Shown here: piece by piece, positions 1 through 8,544 of the stretch
How positions within the stretch are numbered: position 1 is the first letter of the stretch
Layout: every line of letters starts with the position of its first letter
Origin: Nitrospira sp.
GTDB lineage: Bacteria; Nitrospirota; Nitrospiria; Nitrospirales; Nitrospiraceae
Length of the DNA stretch: 64,000 bases
Direction: 5' to 3'
NCBI GenBank assembly: GCA_016715825.1
Contig: JADJXO010000002.1
Location: 1 to 64,000, forward strand
Made by a program: the position numbers and the translations under genes
The notes under the pieces: model-generated
The model's input: the letters and a program-made list of their open reading frames with translations, nothing else
Database searches by the model: none
What the model was told of the DNA's origin: nothing

Positions 1-657
1 TTTCGGTTCTTGTGGTAGAAGCGGTTTTTCTTTTGGCGTGATATTTTTCCGGGCAATCCGTCCCCGTTTCGCTGGGTTTGGCCCCATCCCAGTCGCGAGT
101 GTGGGGAAGCTGTCTGTTTCAAGTTCTTTCCCAAGATGAACCAGGACCTGCTGCTGTGAGACGACCAAAGACTTCAACTGCGCAATTTCATTAGACAGAT
201 GCGCAATCTGATCCTGTTGCGTAATGAGAAACGATCGAAGTTCGGAAATGGCTTCAGGCTGGACCAGCGTCGCAGTCACACATTGCTGTTGAGGGAGGGC
301 GCCATCCTGGACGCTTGCAACAGTTACGTGATCCATTTCACGAGGTTGTATCACTCCCCCGGTCTCGCCATTCACATCCCTAACGGCCTGCTCAGATTGT
401 GTACCGGTCAGGGTCATTGGAGAAACAACCACCCCACTCTCTTGTGGCGTAACCTTGGGTTTTGGGAAGGGCATTGCTTCCTCTTCGTATCGCGTCACGC
501 GGGCAAGGAAATCAACCGTCTTCCGCCAACATTTGGTCGTGACCTCAAGGAACAATTGGCCGTATGGCGTTGGGGCCGGCCGTGCCTCGTCAATCTGTTT
601 TTGTGAGGGGATACGGTGAATGAGGTTAATCGGTTCTTTATTGAATCGCTGGGCCAT
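1..657 (-). CDS. hypothetical protein with Gln-rich coiled-coil segment (3' end outside window)
   Basis: An open minus-strand frame runs from an ATG at 657-655 to the window edge without a stop, giving 219 codons. A GGAAGGA ribosome site precedes the ATG. The N-terminal half has a Trp/Lys-containing stretch (residues about 35-60). The middle is Gln/Val-rich. A probable coiled coil follows (residues about 140-180, including ITQQDQIAHLSNEIAQLKSL), then a basic, Pro/Lys-rich tail. There is no signal peptide or membrane segment. I do not recognise the family. The heptad-like segment suggests oligomerisation, and the basic tail could bind nucleic acid. Both are inference. The C-terminus lies beyond the window. 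Confidence 0.6.
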   Translation of the reverse strand, partial: MAQRFNKEPINLIHRIPSQKQIDEARPAPTPYGQLFLEVTTKCWRKTVDFLARVTRYEEEAMPFPKPKVTPQESGVVVSPMTLTGTQSEQAVRDVNGETGGVIQPREMDHVTVASVQDGALPQQQCVTATLVQPEAISELRSFLITQQDQIAHLSNEIAQLKSLVVSQQQVLVHLGKELETDSFPTLATGMGPNPAKRGRIARKNITPKEKPLLPQEPK

Positions 658-765
658 AGGTCCATCCTTCCCTAGTTCATATGACCTACCTACTCCTGGA
701 GGAGGCAAGAGTCAACCCTTTTGTTAGGAAACGATCACAAAACATTGGTACTCGTGATTAGTGCT

Positions 766-2106
766 TTAGAAGCGGGTGACGCTTGTGAAATGGAATTGCG
801 GTAGGGCCACAGCCGGAACCAGGACTTTTCGAGTCTCCGAATTCACAGCCTCCATCGGCGCAGTCCATAGGTCGACATGCTGAAACACGTCCAGTGGGCT
901 CTCATGAAATCGAAAGTTTTTCACCGCGGAGACGATTTCCCCGTTTTCTACCAGAAATGTTCCATCACGAGTCATCCCGGTCAACATGAGATCACGGAGA
1001 TTCACAGGGCGAATGTACCAAAAATTCGTCACGAGGATCGCGCGTTCGGTCTGCTTCACAAGATCGTGAATACTATCGACCGGTGAGCCCTCAAGAGACA
1101 ATTCCAGAGCCTCCAAGGTCGGGATGGTCGTCACTCCCTGTTGCTTGGCCGTGAATCGGTCATACGCTAACTGTCTCAATACTCCATGATCGATCCATCT
1201 CGAAGGTGTACTCGGCAAGCCGTCGGCAGAAAAACCTTCGCCCAGCAAATCCACATGGTCTGGGCTGTTCTGAAGCGTGATGCGCCTATCAACAATCGCC
1301 TGTTCGAGTCTGCCCGCGAAAGCGCTAGTCCGCTTCAGATAGGACTTGGCATCCAGCGACCGGATCAGCCAGGCCCACAGTCCGGCCACGGCAGCCGGTT
1401 CCAGAATCACCGGATATCGCCCCGTCGGTAGCTCGCATACATCACGGCTACGTTTGGCCTGGCTGATCGCTGCTAGCGTGCGCTCCTGAACTTTTAGGTG
1501 ATTGATCGATCGATGGGTCGCCGCGCTCCATCCGGTCGCCTCACCGGCTTGGACCGTGAGACTGAAGCTCGCTTCCCCTCGCCGTTCATAGCCAAACAGT
1601 CCCGTGTTGGCGGCCACTCCAACGACCGCGGTCGATGACGAGACTGTTCCAGCCGCCATGAGATTCTCCATCCGGCATTGCCCAATCGCTTCGTTGGCGT
1701 ATTCCAGACGTCGAGGTGCCCCCGCCGTCATCGTCTCCGGCTTCGCAGTGTCTCGGGCCGGAAAGCTGCATGGTCCGGGAGGAGGAAGGTATTCGGGATC
1801 TACGGGTGTGATTTTCGCAATTCTCTCGGCCCGAGACAGCGTTTCCTGGATCGCACCGGCAGTAAAATCCGTCGTGCTGGCAGTCCCCTGTCGGCCACCG
1901 AAAGAGACCGTCACCGCCACATTCCCGCATCGTCCGTCCACGTTCTGAATTACTTGGTTGTTGGCAAATCGAGTTGTGCCTGCATGGCGATCGTGGACAC
2001 GGATCATTGTGTGGTCGGCGGACGATCGAGTCAGAACCAACTCACTTAGGAAGCGAAACTCCTCTCGACTCGTCATATTGGGCCACTGATCGCCATGGAG
2101 CATCAT
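766..2106 (-). CDS. pmbA: PmbA/TldE-like subunit of a TldD/TldE metalloprotease
   Basis: This is a 446-residue TldD/PmbA-family protein without the HExxxH zinc motif, as expected for the PmbA/TldE partner. In the known complex TldD carries the zinc and TldE closes the active-site tunnel. Substrates in other bacteria include modified-peptide precursors and unfolded peptides. The GTSRF-type N-terminal region is represented by TTRFANNQVIQN (residues about 45-55), and the C-terminal domain contains a typical NLRDLMLTGMTRDGTFLVENGEI segment. Its start overlaps the end of tldD by 4 bp (ATGA), so the two are translationally coupled. Codon use and length match the family. It is possible that the pair matures an unknown peptide. 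Confidence 0.85.
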   Translation of the reverse strand: MMLHGDQWPNMTSREEFRFLSELVLTRSSADHTMIRVHDRHAGTTRFANNQVIQNVDGRCGNVAVTVSFGGRQGTASTTDFTAGAIQETLSRAERIAKITPVDPEYLPPPGPCSFPARDTAKPETMTAGAPRRLEYANEAIGQCRMENLMAAGTVSSSTAVVGVAANTGLFGYERRGEASFSLTVQAGEATGWSAATHRSINHLKVQERTLAAISQAKRSRDVCELPTGRYPVILEPAAVAGLWAWLIRSLDAKSYLKRTSAFAGRLEQAIVDRRITLQNSPDHVDLLGEGFSADGLPSTPSRWIDHGVLRQLAYDRFTAKQQGVTTIPTLEALELSLEGSPVDSIHDLVKQTERAILVTNFWYIRPVNLRDLMLTGMTRDGTFLVENGEIVSAVKNFRFHESPLDVFQHVDLWTAPMEAVNSETRKVLVPAVALPQFHFTSVTRF

Positions 2107-3560
2107 CGGTGGCCTTCTCCCCTGATCACCTCGACCCTCCGGAATCGTGCGGAAGATGCCGCATGAGTCATCCAGCCAGACTGGCCCGGCTGGCCCTTGC
2201 CACAGGTGATGAACCCGTAGCGGCGCCGAGTTGATCGGTCTGCAACCCCATCACAGCTGTTCCAGAATTCCGGTGTGACCCCATGGTAAATCACATCCCG
2301 CAGCATGTGGATTCGTCGACCGTTTTCAATCAGCCAAAATGCGTCCCCGCCGAACTGGAAATTGTAGCGGCGCTGATCGATGCTATACGACCCATGGCCT
2401 TCGATATAAATACCCCGCTTCACATCGGCAATGAGCTGATCGACTGTCGCCGTACCGGGTTCAAGTCCGATATTGGCAATGCGCACGATCGGAACACTCC
2501 CCCACCCATCAGCGCGATTCGAGCCTCGCGATCGAGATTCTCCGATCTTCGGCGCCACTTCCCGATTGGTACAGTAACCGACAAAAATTCCATGACGAAT
2601 GATGTCCCATTGTTGGCACGCCACTCCATCATCATCGTAGCCCGTGGCAGCCAAGGTTTCCTGTTCGGTATTATCGGCAACCAAATTCACATGCCGCGAG
2701 CCGTAGCGAAAGCTGCCCAGTTTTTCGGGCGTCAAGAAGCTGGTCCCTGCATAATTGGCTTCGTACCCAAGCGCACGGTCCAGTTCGCTCGGGTGGCCGC
2801 AGGATTCATGAATGGTGAGCGAGAGATGCTCGGGATCGAGCACCAGATCAAAGGCCCCGGCATCAACGACCGGGGCTTCCACCTTTTCGATTGCCTGCGT
2901 GGCCACGCGCGACCCTTCTCGCAAGAGATCTGCTTCTTCGATCAGCTCATACCCCTTTCGAAGGTGAGGTGTACCGAAGCTGCGCGAAGCAAACCGTCCT
3001 TCATGTAATGCGGTGGCGGTGCATTCGCCCTGGCCCGTTAACAGATCCCATTCAATGCGTGATCCTTCTGTTGAGACGAACACCTTTGTGTCTCGCCGAG
3101 CCCACAGACTTGCACTGCTTCGCACAATGCCGGTCTGCCGATGCATCGCTTCCATCGCGCTCAACAGCAGATCTGATTTTTTCTCCAGCGGTACGGTGAA
3201 GGGATTGATTCGGCATGGCGTGATGACACGGTCGCGATGTATCGGCTCTTCAGCGAGGCGTACTTTTTCAAGGGCGATTGAAGCAGATCCTTTGGCAATC
3301 TCGACGGCCAGGTCCGCGACACGCGGCACTTCTTCAAGTGACAGGACCGAACTCGCCGCAAACCCCCAAGCTCCGTGATACAGCACACGCACACCGAAGC
3401 CGATGTCCTTGGCATCTCGAATCGAGGCGATTCGGCGATCCTCACCTTCGATGTGTTGTGTGCGGCTGTCTTGAATGCGGATATCGCCGTACTCGGCACC
3501 AGACGCCACAATCCGTTTCAGCGCCAGTTCGGCGAATTCGTCCCAGGTCGGAGAGCTCAT
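2103..3560 (-). CDS. tldD: TldD zinc metalloprotease subunit
   Basis: This is a TldD-family protease of about 485 residues. The diagnostic zinc motif HESCGH (HExxxH) lies near residue 255 and is followed by the family's conserved ELDRALGYEANYAGTSF region. The C-terminal half has the GxG-rich TldD/PmbA domain, including VLYHGAWGFAAS and NFQFGGDAFWLIENG. I prefer the ATG at 3560. A GTG nine bases upstream (3569) is also in frame, but its GAG box would sit too close. The gene is upstream of and coupled to pmbA, forming the usual two-gene unit. The cytosolic TldD/TldE heterodimer degrades or trims flexible peptides. No obvious precursor peptide gene is adjacent. Confidence 0.9.
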   Translation of the reverse strand: MSSPTWDEFAELALKRIVASGAEYGDIRIQDSRTQHIEGEDRRIASIRDAKDIGFGVRVLYHGAWGFAASSVLSLEEVPRVADLAVEIAKGSASIALEKVRLAEEPIHRDRVITPCRINPFTVPLEKKSDLLLSAMEAMHRQTGIVRSSASLWARRDTKVFVSTEGSRIEWDLLTGQGECTATALHEGRFASRSFGTPHLRKGYELIEEADLLREGSRVATQAIEKVEAPVVDAGAFDLVLDPEHLSLTIHESCGHPSELDRALGYEANYAGTSFLTPEKLGSFRYGSRHVNLVADNTEQETLAATGYDDDGVACQQWDIIRHGIFVGYCTNREVAPKIGESRSRGSNRADGWGSVPIVRIANIGLEPGTATVDQLIADVKRGIYIEGHGSYSIDQRRYNFQFGGDAFWLIENGRRIHMLRDVIYHGVTPEFWNSCDGVADRSTRRRYGFITCGKGQPGQSGWMTHAASSARFRRVEVIRGEGHR

Positions 3561-3861
3561 AGCGATCACTCTCGAATTGACTGACGGGATGGGTCAGTAT
3601 AACAGGTGCGAACTGAAACGGTGAGAGGCTTGAGATCGGATATGCGAGATTGGCTTACGGCCTATTTTTCTGATCGGGTTTCAAGATAAGAAGTACCCGC
3701 ATCTGACCTTGCAGCCTCCTAACGAAGCTGGCGACTATGAGCTGCGCCTCCGAACGATTCGGAGTGAGAACCATCAGACGCTACGCAACCTCAGATGCGA
3801 TATCCAGAACTCAGCGGGCAGGTTCTTCACTGCTTCACCGACCGATTTGCCGAAGCGGCGA
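3561..3861. other. 301-bp gap between tldD and the convergently ordered hpnR-like gene
   Basis: I see no credible gene. The stretch would hold the promoter of tldD (minus strand) and the 3' region of the hpnR-like gene. Short open frames here lack ribosome sites and look like noise. No strong hairpin with a T-tract was found. Confidence 0.4.
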
Positions 3862-5406
3862 TCAAACCACCGTGCCCATGCGAGTCTCATCGACGAACGT
3901 CTCGGTCGCATCATCGATCGCCCGACTATGGCGGCCTTTCGGAGGCAAGATAAACAACTGTTTCGGATCGATCTTGTCTTTCTTCTCCGGTGGCATCGTC
4001 ATCTCATACGTCACCGGACGGCGGTGATCCGCCATTTGCAGCTCAGGATTGTAGACACTGTTGAACTTCCAGAGCATCTTGATGAAGTTGGTTTGTCCTT
4101 TCATCAAGTGCCCCGCCGCAATCTTGGCCGTGCCTTTGAGCGCAGCCCAGCCCAGATGCTTCTTGTTTAAGACCTGTTGTGTCTTGACAAGTTCCGCATA
4201 AAACTCCGCGAGCGGCATCTTAGTCGGCATGACGGCATGCTGAATATCGAAGAGACGGTAGTCCCGTGTATCGAGCTTGCGGGATTCCGTAAGCCAGCTC
4301 TCAGTGCCGGGGTACGGAGTATTGACGCTGATATTGACGATCTCCGGAATTTCTAGACACCACTGCCGAATGACCTCGAACCGTTGTCGGTCCCAATCCG
4401 GATCAGCAATGAGATTAATGGCGACAGTGATCCCAAGGGAGCGGGCAAATTCGAGCGCTTCGAAGTTTTTACCCAACGAAATGCGCTTCCGGTGCATCTT
4501 GAGGCCTTCTGCATCAATGGCCTCGACGCCCAAGAACATGTACTGCAATCCAAGCGTCTTCCAGAACTGAAAGACTTCCTTATTGCGCAGCAAGACGTCG
4601 CCGCGCGTCTCCATGTAATACTGCTTCTTGATTCCTCGCCTTGCCACCGCTTCGCCGATCTCCATGCCCTGCTTGCCTTGGATGAAGGCGACATCGTCGA
4701 CCAGGAAGATCCCTGGTTCTTGAACCTGCTCCAACTCCTCAACCGCTTTCTCCGGGCTGACCATGCGATAACTGCGCCCATAAAACGTCCACGCGCTGCA
4801 GAAGGAACAATCCCAAGGACAGCCTCGCGCAAACTCGACCGACGCACAGGGGTCAAGCACACCGATGAAGTACTTGTGCCGGTTTCTAAGCAGGTCGCGA
4901 GCGGGACGAACATCATCTAAATTTTCGATGAATTGTGGTGGAGGTCCTTCCCCATCAAGTGTCACCACTCCCGGGACTTGGGTGATCGCCTTGCGGTCCT
5001 GTTCGACCGCCATCAGCAATTTAGGAGCGGCCACTTCCCCTTCGCCCTTGAGCACGCAATCGATGGCTCCATTGCCATGCTCCAAAAAGTCTTTTGCCAC
5101 AAAGGATGCGCTGTGCCCACCGACAAAGACAAAGCAGTTTGGCAGTTCCTGCTTCGTCAATTTTGCAAGATCCACGATCTCCGGCACATTCGCCAGGTAA
5201 TTGCAGCCAAACGCCACAGCATCGGGCTTCCAACTGCGGATGAGCGCTTCGTAGTCTTTCCAGGTGTCTGCCTGCAGATCGATTAAACGAACCTCATGCC
5301 CTGCTTGGCGACAGGCCTGAGCCACCATCTCGAGACCAAGCGGCTCCAAACGGAGATAGATCTTGGTATACATGAGCGGACCGGGATGGACTGCGAGGAA
5401 CTTCAT
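3862..5406 (-). CDS. hpnR: B12-binding radical SAM protein, probable hopanoid C-3 methylase
   Basis: This 514-residue protein has an N-terminal cobalamin-binding-like Rossmann domain (residues about 1-150) followed by a radical SAM barrel with the cluster motif CPWDCSFC (CxxxCxxC), near residue 196. The opening MKFLAVHPGPLMYTKIYLRLEPLGLE is, as I recall, characteristic of HpnR, which adds a methyl group at C-3 of bacteriohopanepolyols. A GGAGG ribosome site precedes the ATG. No other hopanoid gene lies nearby. Its 5' region faces the divergent regulator starting at 5644. If not HpnR, it is a related class B radical SAM methyltransferase. The assignment rests on recognition of family sequence, not on a search. 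Confidence 0.72.
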   Translation of the reverse strand: MKFLAVHPGPLMYTKIYLRLEPLGLEMVAQACRQAGHEVRLIDLQADTWKDYEALIRSWKPDAVAFGCNYLANVPEIVDLAKLTKQELPNCFVFVGGHSASFVAKDFLEHGNGAIDCVLKGEGEVAAPKLLMAVEQDRKAITQVPGVVTLDGEGPPPQFIENLDDVRPARDLLRNRHKYFIGVLDPCASVEFARGCPWDCSFCSAWTFYGRSYRMVSPEKAVEELEQVQEPGIFLVDDVAFIQGKQGMEIGEAVARRGIKKQYYMETRGDVLLRNKEVFQFWKTLGLQYMFLGVEAIDAEGLKMHRKRISLGKNFEALEFARSLGITVAINLIADPDWDRQRFEVIRQWCLEIPEIVNISVNTPYPGTESWLTESRKLDTRDYRLFDIQHAVMPTKMPLAEFYAELVKTQQVLNKKHLGWAALKGTAKIAAGHLMKGQTNFIKMLWKFNSVYNPELQMADHRRPVTYEMTMPPEKKDKIDPKQLFILPPKGRHSRAIDDATETFVDETRMGTVV

Positions 5407-5643
5407 GGCCCAAAACCTCCTCGTCTATAGCACACTGGGCTGGACCAACGATGTTGGGTTAGAATACGTCACAATAGATCCAGCCCACTGGGTTAATACG
5501 GATGTGACAATCGATGCAGGGACGGATTCTGCCAGAATGGCGCTTTCGGTGCAACCTTTAAGTACGCAAGACTAAAGATGATTTGTGGTGACTCATATGT
5601 GGATCATCTGGATTTTCTTTGGCCCAGCGCTTACCATACCGCC

Positions 5644-6009
5644 ATGCTGCCCCCGGAACGTACCGTACGTCAGCGTATCATGGAACTCCTGACCGATACC
5701 CCGAAGACCACCGAACAACTGGCACGGACGCTCGGTCTCCCAGAGCGACAGGTGGAGGAACACTTGGTCCATGTGGTAAAAACGGTGGCGCGAGACCGTT
5801 CACGCCGGTTTATGCTTGACCCATCTACCTGCTTAGAGTGTGGATTTATGTTTCGGGACCGCACCAGGTTGACGCGACCGAGTCGTTGTCCGCACTGTCG
5901 GCGTGAGGGGATTTCTTCACCTCGCTATTATATCGCCACAGAAAGATCTACTCACGACGAGAGCGACAAGTCACGACGGAAAGAGGCCGAGAAAGGACCT
6001 TCATCATGA
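5644..6009 (+). CDS. HTH transcriptional regulator with C-terminal zinc ribbon
   Basis: From the ATG at 5644 the product is 121 residues long. Residues about 5-50 form a winged-helix HTH (TVRQRIMELL..TTEQLARTLGLPERQVEEHL). Two CxxC pairs (C63/C66 and C82/C85) then form a zinc ribbon, with a charged tail. This matches the predicted-regulator family in which an HTH is fused to a Zn ribbon (COG3357-like). The frame stays open upstream to 5578, but the sequence before 5644 does not resemble the family. The gene overlaps the following lipoprotein gene by 4 bp (ATGA), implying an operon. The target is unknown. It is divergent from the hpnR-like gene, which may be relevant. Confidence 0.75.
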   Translation: MLPPERTVRQRIMELLTDTPKTTEQLARTLGLPERQVEEHLVHVVKTVARDRSRRFMLDPSTCLECGFMFRDRTRLTRPSRCPHCRREGISSPRYYIATERSTHDESDKSRRKEAEKGPSS

Positions 6010-6233
6010 GGACTGCACGACTCCTACTATGTGCCCTGTGTTTGGTATTCGTAGGCTGCGCTGAACAGAAAGCGACGGAATTGTTCGAGACCGCAGCGTT
6101 CGAGGAAAACCAAGGTAATCTACCGCATGCGAAGCAGCTCTACGAAGAGCTGGTGAATCTGTACCCATCCACGAAAGTGGCTGAAATTGCCAAGGCCCGG
6201 CTAGAAGACTTGAATAGCAGGAACGATCCCTAA
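6006..6233 (+). CDS. small TPR-like lipoprotein
   Basis: This is a 75-residue protein with a lipoprotein signal: basic MRTAR, hydrophobic core LLLCALCLVFV, lipobox FVGC with the lipidated Cys at residue 18. The remaining residues form one to two helices of TPR type (FETAAFEENQGNLPHAKQLYEELVNLYPSTKVAEIAKARLEDL), like the outer-membrane assembly YfiO/BamD class but far shorter. It is translationally coupled to the HTH regulator before it. Function is unknown. A role as a scaffold or accessory lipoprotein in the envelope is inference. Confidence 0.7.
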   Translation: MRTARLLLCALCLVFVGCAEQKATELFETAAFEENQGNLPHAKQLYEELVNLYPSTKVAEIAKARLEDLNSRNDP

Positions 6234-6314
6234 TCAATTAGGCATCCCAATATTCTCTTTTTGATCAAGATACTTACAGACGGCCTACCTTTGCTTCGCA
6301 GTCACCCTTCTTCG

Positions 6315-6357
6315 GTATGATGTCGAATCCTCTCTGTTCAACTAGGGTTGAACAGAG
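6315..6357 (+). promoter_or_regulatory. TATGAT -10 box followed by a perfect 11-bp inverted repeat upstream of the PilZ gene
   Basis: TATGAT at 6315-6320 could be a -10 element. Immediately downstream an inverted repeat has arms CTCTGTTCAAC (6332-6342) and GTTGAACAGAG (6347-6357) around a TAGG loop. The pairing can be extended by ATCC/GGAT past a two-base bulge. It lies 44 bp before the PilZ start and has no T-tract. It is therefore more likely an operator for a dimeric regulator or a 5' UTR hairpin than a terminator. Confidence 0.5.
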
Positions 6358-6400
6358 GATGCGATTCGAGACCAAATCATACAAACCAGGAGAGAGTCTG

Positions 6401-6763
6401 ATGAAAGCATACGCTGTTCGTAAGAAACCACGAACCCCCGTTCAATGCCAGTTCTGCTACTTCGGCGACGGGACACTGACGAATGGGATCGTCTGGGACC
6501 TTTCAGATACGGGCTGGCGCGCTACAGGGCAACGGCCTGTACACGTCGGAACTGAAACGACGGTCTACATCACACTCCAGAATGGCAACAAGTCTTACAA
6601 TGTTCTCATCGACGCTGCCATCGTACGGTGGTCCAATGGTCGTGAAGCAGGATGGGAGATCGTCTGCATGGATGAAGCAAACCGCACTCGGCTATTGGAT
6701 TTCGTGGAACACTTCAGGCCCTTGGAGCGTACCTCGGGAGCCACGGGGCGAACACATTGGTGA
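6401..6763 (+). CDS. PilZ-domain protein (putative c-di-GMP receptor)
   Basis: The 120-residue product starts at the ATG at 6401, which follows a GGAGAGAG ribosome site. An upstream in-frame ATG at 6317 would read through the palindrome and is rejected. A single PilZ domain carries both diagnostic c-di-GMP motifs: R7-KKP-R11 (RxxxR) and D33-LSDTG38 (DxSxxG). Beta-barrel strands follow to about residue 110. It is a stand-alone cytosolic receptor, as is common in bacteria with many PilZ proteins. The neighbours give no target. The palindrome in its leader suggests tight regulation of expression. Confidence 0.8.
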   Translation: MKAYAVRKKPRTPVQCQFCYFGDGTLTNGIVWDLSDTGWRATGQRPVHVGTETTVYITLQNGNKSYNVLIDAAIVRWSNGREAGWEIVCMDEANRTRLLDFVEHFRPLERTSGATGRTHW

Positions 6764-6784
6764 AACATCTCGAGATGTTGATTG

Positions 6785-7621
6785 CTACGACCGAGACGAT
6801 GCCTCATGCCGTGCTCGGGGAAACCACGGGAAAAATTCATTGGTTGTAGCCTGATAGGCCTTATATTCCTCATATCGGCTTGAACGGGCTTGTTCTTCTG
6901 TCCGTGGAATACCCGTGACATAGACCAGCACGATCCATATCCCGATCGGTCCGACCCAGGTATAGATCCAGCCAGATGCTCCCAGCGTCATCACGACATA
7001 GGAGCACCAATGTAGCCATTCAAAAAAATAGTTCGGATGGCGTGAGTACTTCCAGAGCCCCTCGCGGAGCACTCGACCCTGATTCCGTGGATCGGCACGA
7101 AAGTGAGCGAGTTGCCGATCGGCCTTGGCCTCCCCGGCAACGGCGATACCCCAGATCAACAGCCCGAGCATCTCAACCAGCGACGACGGAAGCCGGGGAT
7201 TCCACAGCACCACCAAAAACGGAAGCGAAAAGGCTGCTACTGCTGCGGCTTGTAGTTGGAAATACGCGAACATATTGACCTGTTCGGACGCTCCCCATTT
7301 TTTCCGCAGGCGCTTGTAGCGCGCATCCTCCTCTTTCCCGATGACACGATCGTAGAGAATGTAATGCCCTAAGCGACCGGCATAGAGCGTGACCAGCATG
7401 ACCGTGAGAGAGATCCGTTCGATGTTCACTGGCGCCTGCGTGGCATACCAGAGGACGGATCCTATGAGCCCCACACACCACCCCACCGCCCCGATTGAGG
7501 CGTTTTGGATACGCCGTTGCACTACCCACAACCCCACCATGACAACTGCCATAACCAAGTACGCGGTCATGACAAGGGGCAATGGATCGGATTCGATCAT
7601 TCCGCTTTCTGATCCCATCAT
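6785..7621 (-). CDS. DUF1295 / steroid 5-alpha-reductase-like integral membrane protein
   Basis: This is a 278-residue polytopic membrane protein with about seven hydrophobic segments. The C-terminal region contains the family signature GLWKYSRHPNYFFEWLHW followed by EEQARSSRYEEYKAYQATT, typical of DUF1295 and the steroid 5-alpha-reductase/isoprenylcysteine methyltransferase superfamily. Known or suspected members act on lipid or steroid-like substrates using NADPH or SAM. The actual substrate here is unknown. Two adjacent ATG codons and a third (MIES) leave the start uncertain by a few residues. It is probably co-transcribed with the RmlD-like reductase upstream (31-bp gap). Confidence 0.8.
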   Translation of the reverse strand: MMGSESGMIESDPLPLVMTAYLVMAVVMVGLWVVQRRIQNASIGAVGWCVGLIGSVLWYATQAPVNIERISLTVMLVTLYAGRLGHYILYDRVIGKEEDARYKRLRKKWGASEQVNMFAYFQLQAAAVAAFSLPFLVVLWNPRLPSSLVEMLGLLIWGIAVAGEAKADRQLAHFRADPRNQGRVLREGLWKYSRHPNYFFEWLHWCSYVVMTLGASGWIYTWVGPIGIWIVLVYVTGIPRTEEQARSSRYEEYKAYQATTNEFFPWFPRARHEASSRS

Positions 7622-7652
7622 TCCTCTCGCTTCACAATTCGTGCATCAAGGC

Positions 7653-8534
7653 TTAGGAGACACCGGGCTCAAAGTCCCATAAATCAGTTCCAGTATGCGT
7701 ACGGCTGGTCAACCAGGACCCGAATCCTGGAATCTGAAACGATAACAAGCGCTGAAGCTTATCGCAGTTCAAGGAAAGATCCGCCGGGCGCGGAGCACCC
7801 TGGTGGTCTCGTGATGTGCCTTGAATGAGGCGCCCCCTCAGCTCAGGATACCAGGGTAGCAGTGCCTGACCGATCTCCCAACGCGACAACCGTTCGTACC
7901 CTCCCAAGTGATACAAGCCAGGTTGATTCCTGTCGAGCAGCTCCCAAATGGCTCGGGCGATAACGCCTGCGGGCAACGGACAGCGGAATTCATCGTCATA
8001 GAGAGTCACATTCCCACCGTTCCGGACCGCACGACACATGTCCTCGACAAAACTTCGATGCCCGTGCTGTGACGTGCCTGCCGTCAAGACAATCCTGACC
8101 GCCGTGTGGCGGGGATTCTGCAGGACAGAGTGCTCAGCTTCAAGCTTATTCTTTCCATAAATATTGATCGGGCTGGCTTCGTCCGATTCCCGATACCAGG
8201 TACCCGCGCCGTCGAAGACCTCCCCACTCGACAGAAACATAAAGGGAATGTCCTTGGAAAGGCGCGCCAGATGTGCCGTCGCCTCGACATTGATGCGTCG
8301 AGCTAGCTCAGGATTCTGCTCGCAGTCCCTGGTTCGGCTCATGGCCGCGCAGTGGATGACCGCGCTGGGGTTGAGATGTTCCCACATTCGCTCAACCGAG
8401 CTGAAATCCGTGAGATCAAGATCGGCCCTGGTGAGACCCTGTAGCTCCCAGTTTGGCGCCCATCGAGCAGCAGTCTTCACGAAGTACTGCCCGATCAGTC
8501 CTGCCGTTCCGGTGACGATGACACGAGGTGCCAT
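7653..8534 (-). CDS. NAD(P)-dependent sugar-nucleotide reductase, RmlD-like SDR
   Basis: This is a 293-residue extended short-chain dehydrogenase. The N-terminal dinucleotide-binding motif is TGTAGLIG (residues 8-15). The catalytic YGKNK (YxxxK) lies near residue 143, and the substrate-binding half contains GLYHLGGYERLSRWEIG. The overall pattern is that of RmlD, dTDP-4-dehydrorhamnose reductase. No rml cluster is adjacent, so a substrate other than dTDP-4-keto-rhamnose is possible. It is ordered after ettA on the same strand with a 10-bp gap. The product is cytosolic. Confidence 0.75.
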   Translation of the reverse strand: MAPRVIVTGTAGLIGQYFVKTAARWAPNWELQGLTRADLDLTDFSSVERMWEHLNPSAVIHCAAMSRTRDCEQNPELARRINVEATAHLARLSKDIPFMFLSSGEVFDGAGTWYRESDEASPINIYGKNKLEAEHSVLQNPRHTAVRIVLTAGTSQHGHRSFVEDMCRAVRNGGNVTLYDDEFRCPLPAGVIARAIWELLDRNQPGLYHLGGYERLSRWEIGQALLPWYPELRGRLIQGTSRDHQGAPRPADLSLNCDKLQRLLSFQIPGFGSWLTSRTHTGTDLWDFEPGVS

Positions 8535-8544
8535 GGGAACTGGC

